Assembly (NCBI GenBank): GCA_001412335.1
Contig: LKUF01000224.1
Coordinates: forward strand, 1 to 5,164
Direction: 5' to 3'
DNA length: 5,164 bases
From: Methanolinea sp. SDB
Lineage (GTDB): Archaea > Halobacteriota > Methanomicrobia > Methanomicrobiales > Methanospirillaceae
In this document: in pieces, positions 1-5,103 of the stretch
Numbering within the stretch: the first letter of the stretch is position 1
Layout: the number at the start of each line of letters is the position of its first letter
Program-made: the position numbers and the translations under genes
The notes under the pieces: model-generated
The model's input: only the letters and a program-made list of their open reading frames with translations
Told to the model about the DNA's origin: nothing
Databases searched by the model: none

Positions 1-218
1 ACGAACTTGCCGTCCTTCTTGATAAGGGGCTTGGTCAGGCGATCGGGATGGTTCACAAACTCGTGGGCATAGGTACCCTTAGGGCATACCTTGCCTTGGT
101 TGACGGGAGAGCGCTGGTATGGTGAAACACCAGAAACCTTCCCGTCTTTTACCACGAGATTGAATGTACAACCCGTCCCACAGTAGGGGCAGGTTGTTTG
201 AACGTACTTAACATCCAT
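1..218 (-). CDS. fdhA: Formate dehydrogenase alpha subunit, N-terminal part (runs off left edge)
   Basis: This is the catalytic subunit of a molybdopterin (Mo or W) formate dehydrogenase, which oxidises formate to CO2. In methanogens it passes electrons to F420 through FdhB, in the cytoplasm. Only the first 72 codons are present. They begin MDVKYVQTTCPYCGTGC and hold the N-terminal [4Fe-4S] motif C10-x2-C13-x3-C17-x27-C45. C45 sits in GKVCPKG, whose lysine (K47) is the conserved residue thought to relay electrons between cluster and cofactor. The following stretch of about 20 residues with DRLTKPLIKK is typical of methanogen FdhA rather than of formylmethanofuran dehydrogenase subunit B. The ATG at 218 is preceded by GAGGT at 229-225 with 6 nt spacing, which supports this start. 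The active-site Cys/Sec and the partner genes lie outside the window. Another molybdopterin oxidoreductase is possible but less likely. Confidence 0.9.
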   Translation of the reverse strand, partial: MDVKYVQTTCPYCGTGCTFNLVVKDGKVSGVSPYQRSPVNQGKVCPKGTYAHEFVNHPDRLTKPLIKKDGKF

Positions 219-312
219 TCTAATACCTCGTTTACAATGGATGCTCTCTCAACACAATTTTTTAATATTTGTATTTAAAGATCAATTATATGATGAATAG
301 TGGGGGGTCATT
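219..312. promoter_or_regulatory. Divergent promoter between fdhA and the zinc-ribbon/HTH gene
   Basis: This 94-base spacer is much richer in A+T than its flanking genes. On the minus strand TTTAAATA at 279-272 is a good archaeal TATA box. A transcript starting about 26 nt downstream, near 249, would give fdhA a leader of about 30 nt carrying its GAGGT site. On the plus strand the same element reads TATTTAAA, and a second AT-rich element, AATTATAT, lies at 285-292. Either could place a start shortly before the GTG at 313. A GGGGGGT at 302-308 is a near-match to a ribosome binding site for that GTG. The TATA assignments are by eye and the transcription starts are inferred. Confidence 0.55.
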
Positions 313-876
313 GTGAAGAATGAATTTACTCGGGGACCAAGTAAAATGATCGATAATCCTAAAGAGAATGCGAAAAACGTGCCGCGCACGATCGCACGAA
401 AATATCTGGTCCCAAATATGCTCGTGGATATTATTCAATCTGCAATATGTGGGTTTGAAGGGAAGAAATTCGAAAACCTGGCCTCATGTCCGTTCTGCCG
501 CGGTGAAGTGACAGGCTACGACTACAAAAAAAGGCACTTCGCAAGCATTATCGGACCTGGAGGGACGAGAACGATAGAGGTGCATGTGAAACGGTTCAGC
601 TGCCGGCAATGCGGGCGGATCTCGGCTGCGGAAGCACCATTCTATCCTGATACCCGGGTCGGAAGACCGGTCGTCGACCTCTGCATCACGCTCTCGGAAA
701 AGATGCCGTACCACCGGACAGCACGTGTGCTTGAACAGATGGGCCTTGCAATCGACCGGGGGAGCGTAAGAAATTACGCACGCCGGGATATCGGGCCGAT
801 CCCCTGCACCGATATCTACGGGTTCAGGATCCCAATGTCAGTCATCACGCTCTCCCTCTATCCCCGGGGCGGTTAG
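313..876 (+). CDS. Zinc-ribbon/HTH protein resembling a transposase N-terminal region, without catalytic domain
   Basis: I do not recognise a named gene. The 187-residue product has a polar N-terminal tail (about residues 1-35), then a zinc ribbon with C59-x2-C62 and C97-x2-C100, then a predicted helix-turn-helix region (about 118-158, including MPYHRTARVLEQMG and GSVRNYARRDIG). A zinc ribbon followed by HTH is the DNA-binding front end of ISL3-like and related transposases. The acidic catalytic domain that should follow is absent, because the frame stops at 876. It may be a truncated transposase or a domesticated DNA-binding protein. The GTG start at 313 has GGGGGGT 4 nt upstream, and an ATG at 346 is an alternative. 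The first 35 or so codons are clearly more AT-rich than the rest. The last 13 codons lie opposite the convergent membrane-protein gene. Its divergence from fdhA may be chance or regulatory. Coding is well supported by the domains; the function is unknown. Confidence 0.7.
   Translation: MKNEFTRGPSKMIDNPKENAKNVPRTIARKYLVPNMLVDIIQSAICGFEGKKFENLASCPFCRGEVTGYDYKKRHFASIIGPGGTRTIEVHVKRFSCRQCGRISAAEAPFYPDTRVGRPVVDLCITLSEKMPYHRTARVLEQMGLAIDRGSVRNYARRDIGPIPCTDIYGFRIPMSVITLSLYPRGG
787..816. repeat. Perfect 8-bp inverted repeat, possible hairpin terminator of the mfn operon
   Basis: GATATCGG at 787-794 is the exact reverse complement of CCGATATC at 809-816, with a 14-nt spacer. A second CCGAT at 796-800 can also pair with ATCGG at 790-794, so two alternative foldings exist. 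It lies inside the C-terminal codons of the HTH gene, and on the minus strand it begins 21 nt after the stop codon of the membrane-protein gene. There it could act as a 3' hairpin for the mfnD-mfnF transcript. There is no strong T-run behind it, only TAATTTCTTA near 777-768 on the minus strand. The pairing is seen directly; the role is inferred. Confidence 0.4.
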
Positions 877-1077
877 GGCTGTCCCGTCAAACGGACAGAA
901 ACTGATACCCGGTGATCCTGTCTCCCACCCGCATACCGGGCACCTTTTTTTCTCCCTGTTTCGATTGAGGAACGGGATGAGGGGAATAAACAGGAACAGG
1001 AAGAAGAACGGTATCCCGAATGAGAAGAGGATCGCACTGGCAATAAGCGATCCAGCGAGCAGGATCAGCCCGTACAT
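838..1077 (-). CDS. Small membrane protein with C-terminal zinc-ribbon motif
   Basis: This 79-residue protein starts with a very hydrophobic stretch (about residues 3-36, rich in L, I, F and A). It could form one long or two short membrane helices, with a PFFFLFLFIPLIPF core and no charge. A basic linker (NRNREKKR, 38-45) follows, then a soluble zinc-ribbon-like tail with C46-x2-C49 and C61-x2-D64 in CPVCG and FCPFDGTAL. The fourth ligand position is aspartate instead of cysteine, a pattern often seen in small archaeal zinc-ribbon proteins. The positive-inside rule would put the zinc domain in the cytoplasm. The ATG at 1077 overlaps the end of mfnF by 13 nt. A GGGAGGTGG lies at 1102-1094, rather far upstream of this ATG, so translation may depend on coupling to mfnF. 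No function can be assigned. Possible roles are a membrane anchor or an adaptor, but nothing in the sequence decides this. Confidence 0.75.
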   Translation of the reverse strand: MYGLILLAGSLIASAILFSFGIPFFFLFLFIPLIPFLNRNREKKRCPVCGWETGSPGISFCPFDGTALTAPGIEGERDD

Positions 1078-2006
1078 CCAGCGTTTCGTAATGCCACCTC
1101 CCTGACGGCGAACGCAGGCAGGGCATCGGAGAACGATCCAAGGCTTTCAGAGATGTCTGTACCTCCGCAGACCCTGGCAAGGAGCCGTGATCCAATGCCT
1201 GCCGTGATAATCTCGGTGGCGCCGGTCTCTGCCATCACCTCTTCTATGGTGTTTTTGAGGAGGGAGCTCTGTTCTTCCCAGAAGGCCCGGGCGATGGCCA
1301 TAGCACCCTCCGTACCGATCTCCGAAAGGTCTGCACACACGACCCGTGCAAGTCTCCGGTATGCGGCCTCTCTCTCCCGCCCCTTCCCGTCCGGAGAATC
1401 GGATGTGTACTCTTCAGCCGTGATATGGCCGAGTGCAAGGTGAACGTCGCCGCTACAGGCGAAGTATTCTGGACTCACCGGTGTCCGGACGCCTCCCAGG
1501 GATACATGGCGTATCAGGGCCGGCACACTGGTCCGGAGAAGCCCCGTATACACCAGGTACCCTTTCTGGAGCCGTGCAAGATCGGTCAGCCCGAGCAGGG
1601 CGGAAAAATCGGTGAGCGGGATGATATCGGTGGTGGTGCTTCCCATGTCGACCAGGACCGCACCGGGCCAGTCCTTTCGCAGGTGATCGGCAGATGCAAG
1701 CCAGTTGGCGGCGGCAAGGCAGGGCGTCGCCTCATGGTGAAAGCATCCGTCGGTCCCGTAGAAGACAGCCTGCGGAAAGGCCGCCTTTACTGCATCGACG
1801 ATAAACCTGATCCCCTCTACTTTCGAGTCAAAGCAGTCCGCAAGCTCTCCCGACATCACCACTGCGGCATCAACTTCCCGGGAGGACCGGTAGCCGGCAA
1901 GCAGGGTCTCGAGCGGTGCGTTCTCCCACATGGGGCAGTAATGGATGTGGACTCCACCCGAATCGACAACTTTTACGTTGGCTCCGCCGACATCGATTCC
2001 AATCAT
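1065..2006 (-). CDS. mfnF: Methanofuran biosynthesis condensing enzyme (APMF-Glu synthase), hydantoinase/ASKHA-like
   Basis: MfnF joins (5-aminomethyl-3-furyl)methyl diphosphate to gamma-glutamyltyramine, releasing pyrophosphate and forming APMF-Glu, the core of methanofuran. The family was earlier annotated as an H4MPT-linked C1-transfer or hydantoinase/oxoprolinase-like protein. The 313 residues show an ASKHA-type nucleotide/phosphate fold: first phosphate loop GIDVGGANVK (3-12), an SGELAD segment (52-57), second phosphate loop VDMGSTTTDIIP (119-130) with D120 and D127, and a C-terminal glycine motif ITAGIGSRLLA (267-277). The length is normal for the family. The ATG at 2006 overlaps the mfnD stop as ATGA, with GGAGGGT at 2022-2016 about 9 nt upstream, so the two are translationally coupled. 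MfnD makes one of its substrates, which strengthens the assignment. The annotation rests on motifs and context. A related uncharacterised kinase-like paralogue is the main alternative. Confidence 0.85.
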   Translation of the reverse strand: MIGIDVGGANVKVVDSGGVHIHYCPMWENAPLETLLAGYRSSREVDAAVVMSGELADCFDSKVEGIRFIVDAVKAAFPQAVFYGTDGCFHHEATPCLAAANWLASADHLRKDWPGAVLVDMGSTTTDIIPLTDFSALLGLTDLARLQKGYLVYTGLLRTSVPALIRHVSLGGVRTPVSPEYFACSGDVHLALGHITAEEYTSDSPDGKGREREAAYRRLARVVCADLSEIGTEGAMAIARAFWEEQSSLLKNTIEEVMAETGATEIITAGIGSRLLARVCGGTDISESLGSFSDALPAFAVREVALRNAGCTG

Positions 2007-2890
2007 TCGAAAAAGACCCTCCCCGAGCTGTCGTACCTTGCCCTGCAGGTGAAATGGACGGATTCAGGCGCATCCCCCTTCGACGCCCGGACAAGGATGT
2101 CTGCGATCTCTTCTTCCATGCATGCGGCGATCCCGACGATGCTCGTGGTGATTCGCGGGTTGACATCCACCACGTAGGGGTGGTCTGCAAGCACGATGTC
2201 GACGCCGGTATACCCCTGGCAGCCGAGGATGTTGACCGCTTTTTTCGCGACACCGATGATCTCATCGGATCGCTCGTGATCCAGGGGAGTTGTGCCTCCC
2301 TGGTAGGAGAACCGCCCGCCAGAATCGATCGATATCTCCTGGTGGTTCAGGGCGAGGACAAGCGGGGGCTTTCCGGAATAGTAAAGGCAGGCGTCACCCA
2401 CGACCCTGCTTCCCACCAGGCTCACGCTGAGATGCTCACCCTCGATGAAGCGCTGTCCGAACTCACCCTCCCCGGCAGGCCCGCCATCCAGCCGGACGCC
2501 GATCGAGCCGCATCCCGTGACCGGCTTGGTCACCCTCTCCCCGTAATCGACCTCTTCGGGAACTGGTATTCCATTGCCTGCCAGTATCCGTGCAGTCTTT
2601 CTCTTGTTTGCACATACTGCGACGTTCATGCTTCCGCAGCCCAGGTTATGGGTCAGTTTCTCAATCGCTGCGGTAAAGCCTGAAAGAAGGTGATCAGGCG
2701 CTATCACGAGACCAAAATCGCATTCAGGCGCTATTCGCGTGATCTCAGCCCTGAAGTCCGCACCCTCGGGCGAGATCACCTCGTACCCGCATCGTTCAAA
2801 ACTCCGCCGAAGCACGCCGAGCATGGCAGCACCCTCGGGAGCCAGGTGCGGGTCGTGGAATACGGTATATTCAGCCAGGAGGGCTTTCAT
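2003..2890 (-). CDS. mfnD: Tyramine-L-glutamate ligase (ATP-grasp), methanofuran biosynthesis
   Basis: MfnD is a cytoplasmic ATP-grasp ligase that joins the gamma-carboxylate of L-glutamate to tyramine, giving gamma-glutamyltyramine, ADP and phosphate. The 295 residues show the ATP-grasp layout: an N-terminal preATP-grasp region (1-95), an ATP-binding lysine in TKPVTGCGSIGVR (121-133), the hinge QRFIEGEHLSVSLV (146-159), and the metal-binding core with D231 in TGVDIVL and D242/N244 in VVDVNPRITTSIVG. DVNPR is the signature of Mg2+ ligation in this superfamily. The length matches methanogen MfnD. The ATG at 2890 is fixed by an in-frame stop two codons upstream. The only purine run near it, GAGGG at 2895-2891, abuts the ATG and is too close to be a normal ribosome site. 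Its stop overlaps the mfnF start by 4 nt. Other ATP-grasp ligases are possible, but the mfnF partnership makes MfnD the best call. Confidence 0.85.
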   Translation of the reverse strand: MKALLAEYTVFHDPHLAPEGAAMLGVLRRSFERCGYEVISPEGADFRAEITRIAPECDFGLVIAPDHLLSGFTAAIEKLTHNLGCGSMNVAVCANKRKTARILAGNGIPVPEEVDYGERVTKPVTGCGSIGVRLDGGPAGEGEFGQRFIEGEHLSVSLVGSRVVGDACLYYSGKPPLVLALNHQEISIDSGGRFSYQGGTTPLDHERSDEIIGVAKKAVNILGCQGYTGVDIVLADHPYVVDVNPRITTSIVGIAACMEEEIADILVRASKGDAPESVHFTCRARYDSSGRVFFE

Positions 2891-2937
2891 CCCTCAAGTG
2901 TTGGAAGGCGCGGGACATGAGCCTGACGATCGGTCAT
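2887..2937 (-). CDS. Possible 16-codon leader ORF overlapping the mfnD start
   Basis: A short frame reads MTDRQAHVPRLPTLEG and ends in a TGA that overlaps the ATG of mfnD in an ATGA arrangement. It is preceded by GGAGGAGG at 2953-2946, a strong Shine-Dalgarno sequence with 8 nt spacing. mfnD has no well-spaced site of its own, so the ORF could deliver ribosomes to mfnD by coupling. Against this, the A-rich spacer before its ATG (CAAAAAATATG, 2945-2935) also looks like a TATA element. If that is the promoter, transcription would start after the leader's start codon and the leader would not be made. The pattern is seen; translation is a guess. Confidence 0.3.
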   Translation of the reverse strand: MTDRQAHVPRLPTLEG

Positions 2938-2969
2938 ATTTTTTGCCTCCTCCGCCAAGTCCATAGTGA
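2933..2969. promoter_or_regulatory. Divergent promoter between mfnD and surE
   Basis: The two start codons are only 79 bases apart, and the single AT-rich core is TCATATTTTTTG (2934-2945). Read on the plus strand, its centre is about 30 nt before the surE ATG at 2970, the spacing expected for a leaderless or almost leaderless archaeal transcript. No ribosome binding site precedes surE (the sequence there is pyrimidine-rich, CCTCCTCC), which agrees. Read on the minus strand, it lies about 50 nt before mfnD and would give a leader of about 20-25 nt. The elements are judged by eye. Confidence 0.45.
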
Positions 2970-3803
2970 ATGAGACCATCCATCCTGCTTACCAATGACG
3001 ACGGCATCACGTCTGCAGGCCTCTGGGCCGCATACGAGGCCCTGGCCCCCGTGGCCGATGTGACCATTGTGGCCCCGGCCACACAGCAGAGCGCGGTGGG
3101 AAGATCGATATCCATATTCGAGCCGATACGGGCGAATGAAGTGGAATTAAACGGCATCCGGGCGTATGCGGTCGGGGGGAAACCGACAGATTCGGTGATA
3201 ATCGGCCTCTATTCACTCAATATCTGCCCGGACCTGGTAGTGAGCGGGATCAACATCGGGGAGAACCTCTCGTTTGAATCGATCATGACATCCGGAACCG
3301 TCGGCGCAGCACTGGAGGCCTCAAACCAGGGAACGCAGGCAATCGCGTTCTCGCTCCAGGTCGAAGACCAGGGCGACAAGTTCGATGATCCCCGGTTTTA
3401 CAAAGAGAGCTTCGACGAGGCGAAACGGGTGGTCAGGGAGGTCTGCAGTCACTTCTTCGACCGTCCCCTGCCTCCCGGTGCGGATGTCATCAACGTGAAT
3501 ATACCCTCGGTTGTCCGCGGGGGGTACGAGGTGACCCGGCTGGCAGGCAAGCTCTTTGAGACGGGCGTGGAGAGGCGTCTTGATCCACGGGGGAGGCCGT
3601 ACTTCTGGATCAACGGACCCCTGATAGAGGATGCCGGGGAGGGAACCGATGTACATGCTATCCGGAAGGGGAACATCTCTCTCACCCCGATCACCCTCGA
3701 CTGCACTGCACTGGCCGCTACCGACGAGTTGAGGCGTCTCTTCATCGGCCAGGGCGTGACAGGTTCGGAAACTGATGCAACATCTGAAAGGAGAAGGACA
3801 TGA
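2970..3803 (+). CDS. surE: 5'/3'-nucleotidase SurE (survival protein E family)
   Basis: SurE is a cytoplasmic, divalent-metal-dependent phosphatase that removes phosphate from nucleoside monophosphates; some members also act on polyphosphate. The 277-residue protein has the complete active site: the N-terminal metal motif LLTNDDG (N9, D10, D11), S41 in the QQSAVGRS loop, N95 in VSGINIGEN (91-99), and the TSGTVGAALEA helix (107-117). A Rossmann-like core covers roughly residues 1-130. The C-terminal part carries NVNIPS (175-180), typical of the dimerisation half, and LTPITLD (238-244). The last 15 or so residues are polar and probably disordered, which makes it slightly longer than bacterial SurE. 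No ribosome site precedes the ATG, so a leaderless message is likely. Its stop overlaps the rpiA start (ATGA), so the two form an operon concerned with nucleotide and pentose-phosphate balance. Confidence 0.93.
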   Translation: MRPSILLTNDDGITSAGLWAAYEALAPVADVTIVAPATQQSAVGRSISIFEPIRANEVELNGIRAYAVGGKPTDSVIIGLYSLNICPDLVVSGINIGENLSFESIMTSGTVGAALEASNQGTQAIAFSLQVEDQGDKFDDPRFYKESFDEAKRVVREVCSHFFDRPLPPGADVINVNIPSVVRGGYEVTRLAGKLFETGVERRLDPRGRPYFWINGPLIEDAGEGTDVHAIRKGNISLTPITLDCTALAATDELRRLFIGQGVTGSETDATSERRRT

Positions 3804-4501
3804 GCGCGGCAGCAGCAGAGAATGCAAAGCGGAAAGCAGGCAATTATGCGGCAGACATCGTTGAAGACGGCATGGTGATCGGCCTTGGGACAGGCTCGAC
3901 CGTCTTTTACGCAATGGAGAGACTATCGGAGCGAATCTCTGACGGACTCGCGGTGGAGGGTGTCCCCACCTCCCACCAGGCGGCGATGCGTGCCCGTCAC
4001 CTTGGCATCCCGGTCACCACGCTTGACGACTATCCGGTACTGGACATGGCAATCGACGGTGCCGACCAGGTCGATGGCACCCTGCGCCTCATAAAGGGGA
4101 GAGGGGCGGCACTCTTCAGGGAGAAATGCGTCGCGGCTGCGGCCGACGAGATCTATATTGTCGTCGACCCCGGAAAGATCACATCGATCCTCGATGCCCC
4201 CGTTCCGGTTGAGGTGATACCATTTGCCCTGGCTCCGGTCAGGATGGCAATCCAGGAGATCGGCGGCGACCCCGTACTCAGGGAAGGGATCAAGAAGGAC
4301 GGCCCTGTCATCACGGATAACGGCAACTTTATCCTCGATTGTGCCTTCGGGCCCATTGAAGAGCCTGAAAGGCTCGAGGCCATCCTCTCCGTGATGATCG
4401 GTGTCCTTGAATGTGGGCTCTTCTGCGAGTTTACACAAAAGACGACGGTCCTGGTCGGCGAGGCAGGCGGGTGCCGGGTCATGCGGGCCACTGACCGGTG
4501 A
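3800..4501 (+). CDS. rpiA: Ribose-5-phosphate isomerase A
   Basis: RpiA interconverts ribose 5-phosphate and ribulose 5-phosphate in the cytoplasm. In methanogens, which mostly lack the oxidative pentose-phosphate pathway, ribulose 5-phosphate comes from the reverse ribulose-monophosphate route, and this enzyme supplies ribose for nucleotides. All diagnostic motifs are present in 233 residues: the phosphate loop GLGTGST (28-34), DGADQVD (86-92) with D86 and D89, KGRGAALFREK (99-109) with K99 and the catalytic base E108, VPVEVIPFA (136-144), and TDNGNFILD (172-180). The length is normal. GGAG at 3790-3793 lies 6 nt before the ATG at 3800, inside the end of surE, so translation is both coupled and independently primed. 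The TGA stop lies within the left arm of a large hairpin that begins at 4498. Confidence 0.96.
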   Translation: MSAAAAENAKRKAGNYAADIVEDGMVIGLGTGSTVFYAMERLSERISDGLAVEGVPTSHQAAMRARHLGIPVTTLDDYPVLDMAIDGADQVDGTLRLIKGRGAALFREKCVAAAADEIYIVVDPGKITSILDAPVPVEVIPFALAPVRMAIQEIGGDPVLREGIKKDGPVITDNGNFILDCAFGPIEEPERLEAILSVMIGVLECGLFCEFTQKTTVLVGEAGGCRVMRATDR

Positions 4502-4555
4502 CCAGGGACACCCCAACCCGGTGAGAGGAGGCTTTGGTTCTGGTGCCCGGGTCAC
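4498..4555 (+). other. Large imperfect hairpin at the rpiA stop codon and early 3' untranslated region
   Basis: GTGACC (4498-4503) pairs with GGTCAC (4550-4555). After one A/G mismatch, GGG (4505-4507) pairs with CCC (4546-4548). After a bulged A, CACC (4509-4512) pairs with GGTG (4542-4545). CCAA (4513-4516) can then pair with TTGG (4534-4537). That is 17 potential base pairs in 58 nt, in a spacer that is unusually GC-rich for an archaeal intergenic region. The rpiA stop is at 4499-4501. It may be a 3'-end stabilising structure or part of a small RNA. The pairing is visible; folding energy was not computed. Confidence 0.4.
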
Positions 4556-4572
4556 ATGTGCTCCCGGTATCC

Positions 4573-4614
4573 CACCAGCAACCCCTGGCTGTTCTGGTGC
4601 ATATCTGGTTTTTT
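4573..4614 (+). terminator. Hairpin plus T6 run, likely terminator of surE-rpiA
   Basis: CACCAG at 4573-4578 is a perfect complement of CTGGTG at 4594-4599. Two further pairs (CA/TG) are possible past a small bulge. A run of six T residues follows at 4609-4614. Archaeal termination depends mainly on the T-run, so this is the most plausible 3' end for the surE-rpiA transcript, about 110 nt after the rpiA stop. Confidence 0.45.
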
Positions 4615-4638
4615 CAGAAGAGTGGGGTTCCGGCCCCG

Positions 4639-4664
4639 GTCCCCGGTGATGATGAGAAGGGGAC
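4639..4664. repeat. GC-rich hairpin between convergent genes
   Basis: GTCCCC (4639-4644) and GGGGAC (4659-4664) form a perfect 6-bp stem with a 14-nt loop containing GTGATGATGA. It lies between the end of rpiA and the end of the winged-helix gene, 32 nt past the stop of the latter on the minus strand. It could serve as a 3'-end structure for that gene, though no T-run follows on the minus strand. Confidence 0.35.
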
Positions 4665-4695
4665 GGGACTTTGAATGCGGGATTAAGAGAGTGTA

Positions 4696-5070
4696 TCAGG
4701 ATATATAGTCCCTGAGCTTCTGTATCATGGTCAACTGGTTGTTTGCCTCCTCGCGTTTCTCTTTCTCGATGGAGTCCATAATATCGCCGATTGGCTGGGA
4801 AAGGCGGTATATCTTGACGGGTCTTCCCTTATTCTCCGCCTTGCTCTCCCGGTTCTCCACCCATTTCTGATCAATCAGCGCCGCCATTGCGATGCTTACT
4901 TCGGGTTGACGGAGGTCGGTTCCACGTTCGATATCCCTCGAGGTGGCTTCCGGTGTATGTGCCAGGAATACAAGGACCTTGGCAACATTTCTCTTCATTC
5001 CAACTTTGATAAGCAGATTGGCAAATTCTTCTTCCCGGGGAGTAAAATACATCACGTTCTTTGATCTCAT
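4696..5070 (-). CDS. Winged helix-turn-helix transcriptional regulator (ArsR/TrmB-like)
   Basis: A 124-residue cytoplasmic DNA-binding protein. The N-terminal helix (about 10-35) leads into a winged HTH. ATSRDIERGTDL (42-53) forms the first HTH helices, RQPEVSIAMAALIDQKWV (54-71) is the recognition helix, and the wing covers about 72-90 and ends KGRPVKIYRL. The C-terminal tail (about 93-122, with EKEKREEANNQ) is a charged helix, probably a dimerisation coiled coil. No metal-binding cysteines and no ligand domain are visible, so the signal is unknown. The layout fits the family of small predicted regulators common in methanogens. The ATG at 5070 has only a weak GGGTG at 5083-5079, and no upstream in-frame start is seen; an ATG at codon 7 is an alternative. 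Repeats over its own promoter suggest autoregulation. It is convergent with rpiA and shares no evident pathway with it. Confidence 0.85.
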   Translation of the reverse strand: MRSKNVMYFTPREEEFANLLIKVGMKRNVAKVLVFLAHTPEATSRDIERGTDLRQPEVSIAMAALIDQKWVENRESKAENKGRPVKIYRLSQPIGDIMDSIEKEKREEANNQLTMIQKLRDYIS

Positions 5071-5071
5071 G

Positions 5072-5103
5072 GAACATACACCCGTATCAGAACATATATG
5101 GGT
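5072..5103. promoter_or_regulatory. Repeat cluster between promoter and start of the winged-helix gene, candidate operator
   Basis: GAACATA occurs twice in the same orientation, at 5072-5078 and 5090-5096, 18 bp apart. Overlapping these, ATAC (5076-5079) and GTAT (5084-5087) form a small inverted repeat, and ACCCGTAT (5080-5087) and ATATGGGT (5096-5103) form an 8-bp inverted repeat with one mismatch. The cluster covers the expected transcription start of the regulator gene, where a repressor would block RNA polymerase. The repeats are short and partly AT-rich, so chance is possible. Confidence 0.35.

Noticed and set aside
1090..1104. Upstream ATT start for the small membrane protein, adding ITKRW
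   Set aside because: The GGGAGGTGG site is too close to the ATT and ATT is a very rare start; the ATG at 1077 with coupling to mfnF is simpler.
887..1195. A 102-codon minus-strand frame across the mfnF/membrane-protein junction
   Set aside because: It overlaps both genes in a third frame and has no motif; the hydrophobic/zinc-ribbon frame is clearly the coding one.
1425..2683. Long open frames on the plus strand opposite mfnF and mfnD (1425-2177 and 1916-2683)
   Set aside because: They lie wholly antisense to two well-recognised genes, overlap each other, and show no domain motifs; GC-rich codon bias leaves such frames open by chance.
3321..4555. Minus-strand open frames of about 200 codons opposite surE and rpiA (3321-3914 and 3923-4555)
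   Set aside because: They are antisense to genes with complete active-site motifs, have no recognisable domain, and have unnatural composition.
4646..4716. Possible box C/D guide RNA (GTGATGA near 4646, CTGA near 4713)
   Set aside because: No convincing D' and C' boxes, no terminal stem, and the putative D box falls inside the winged-helix coding region.
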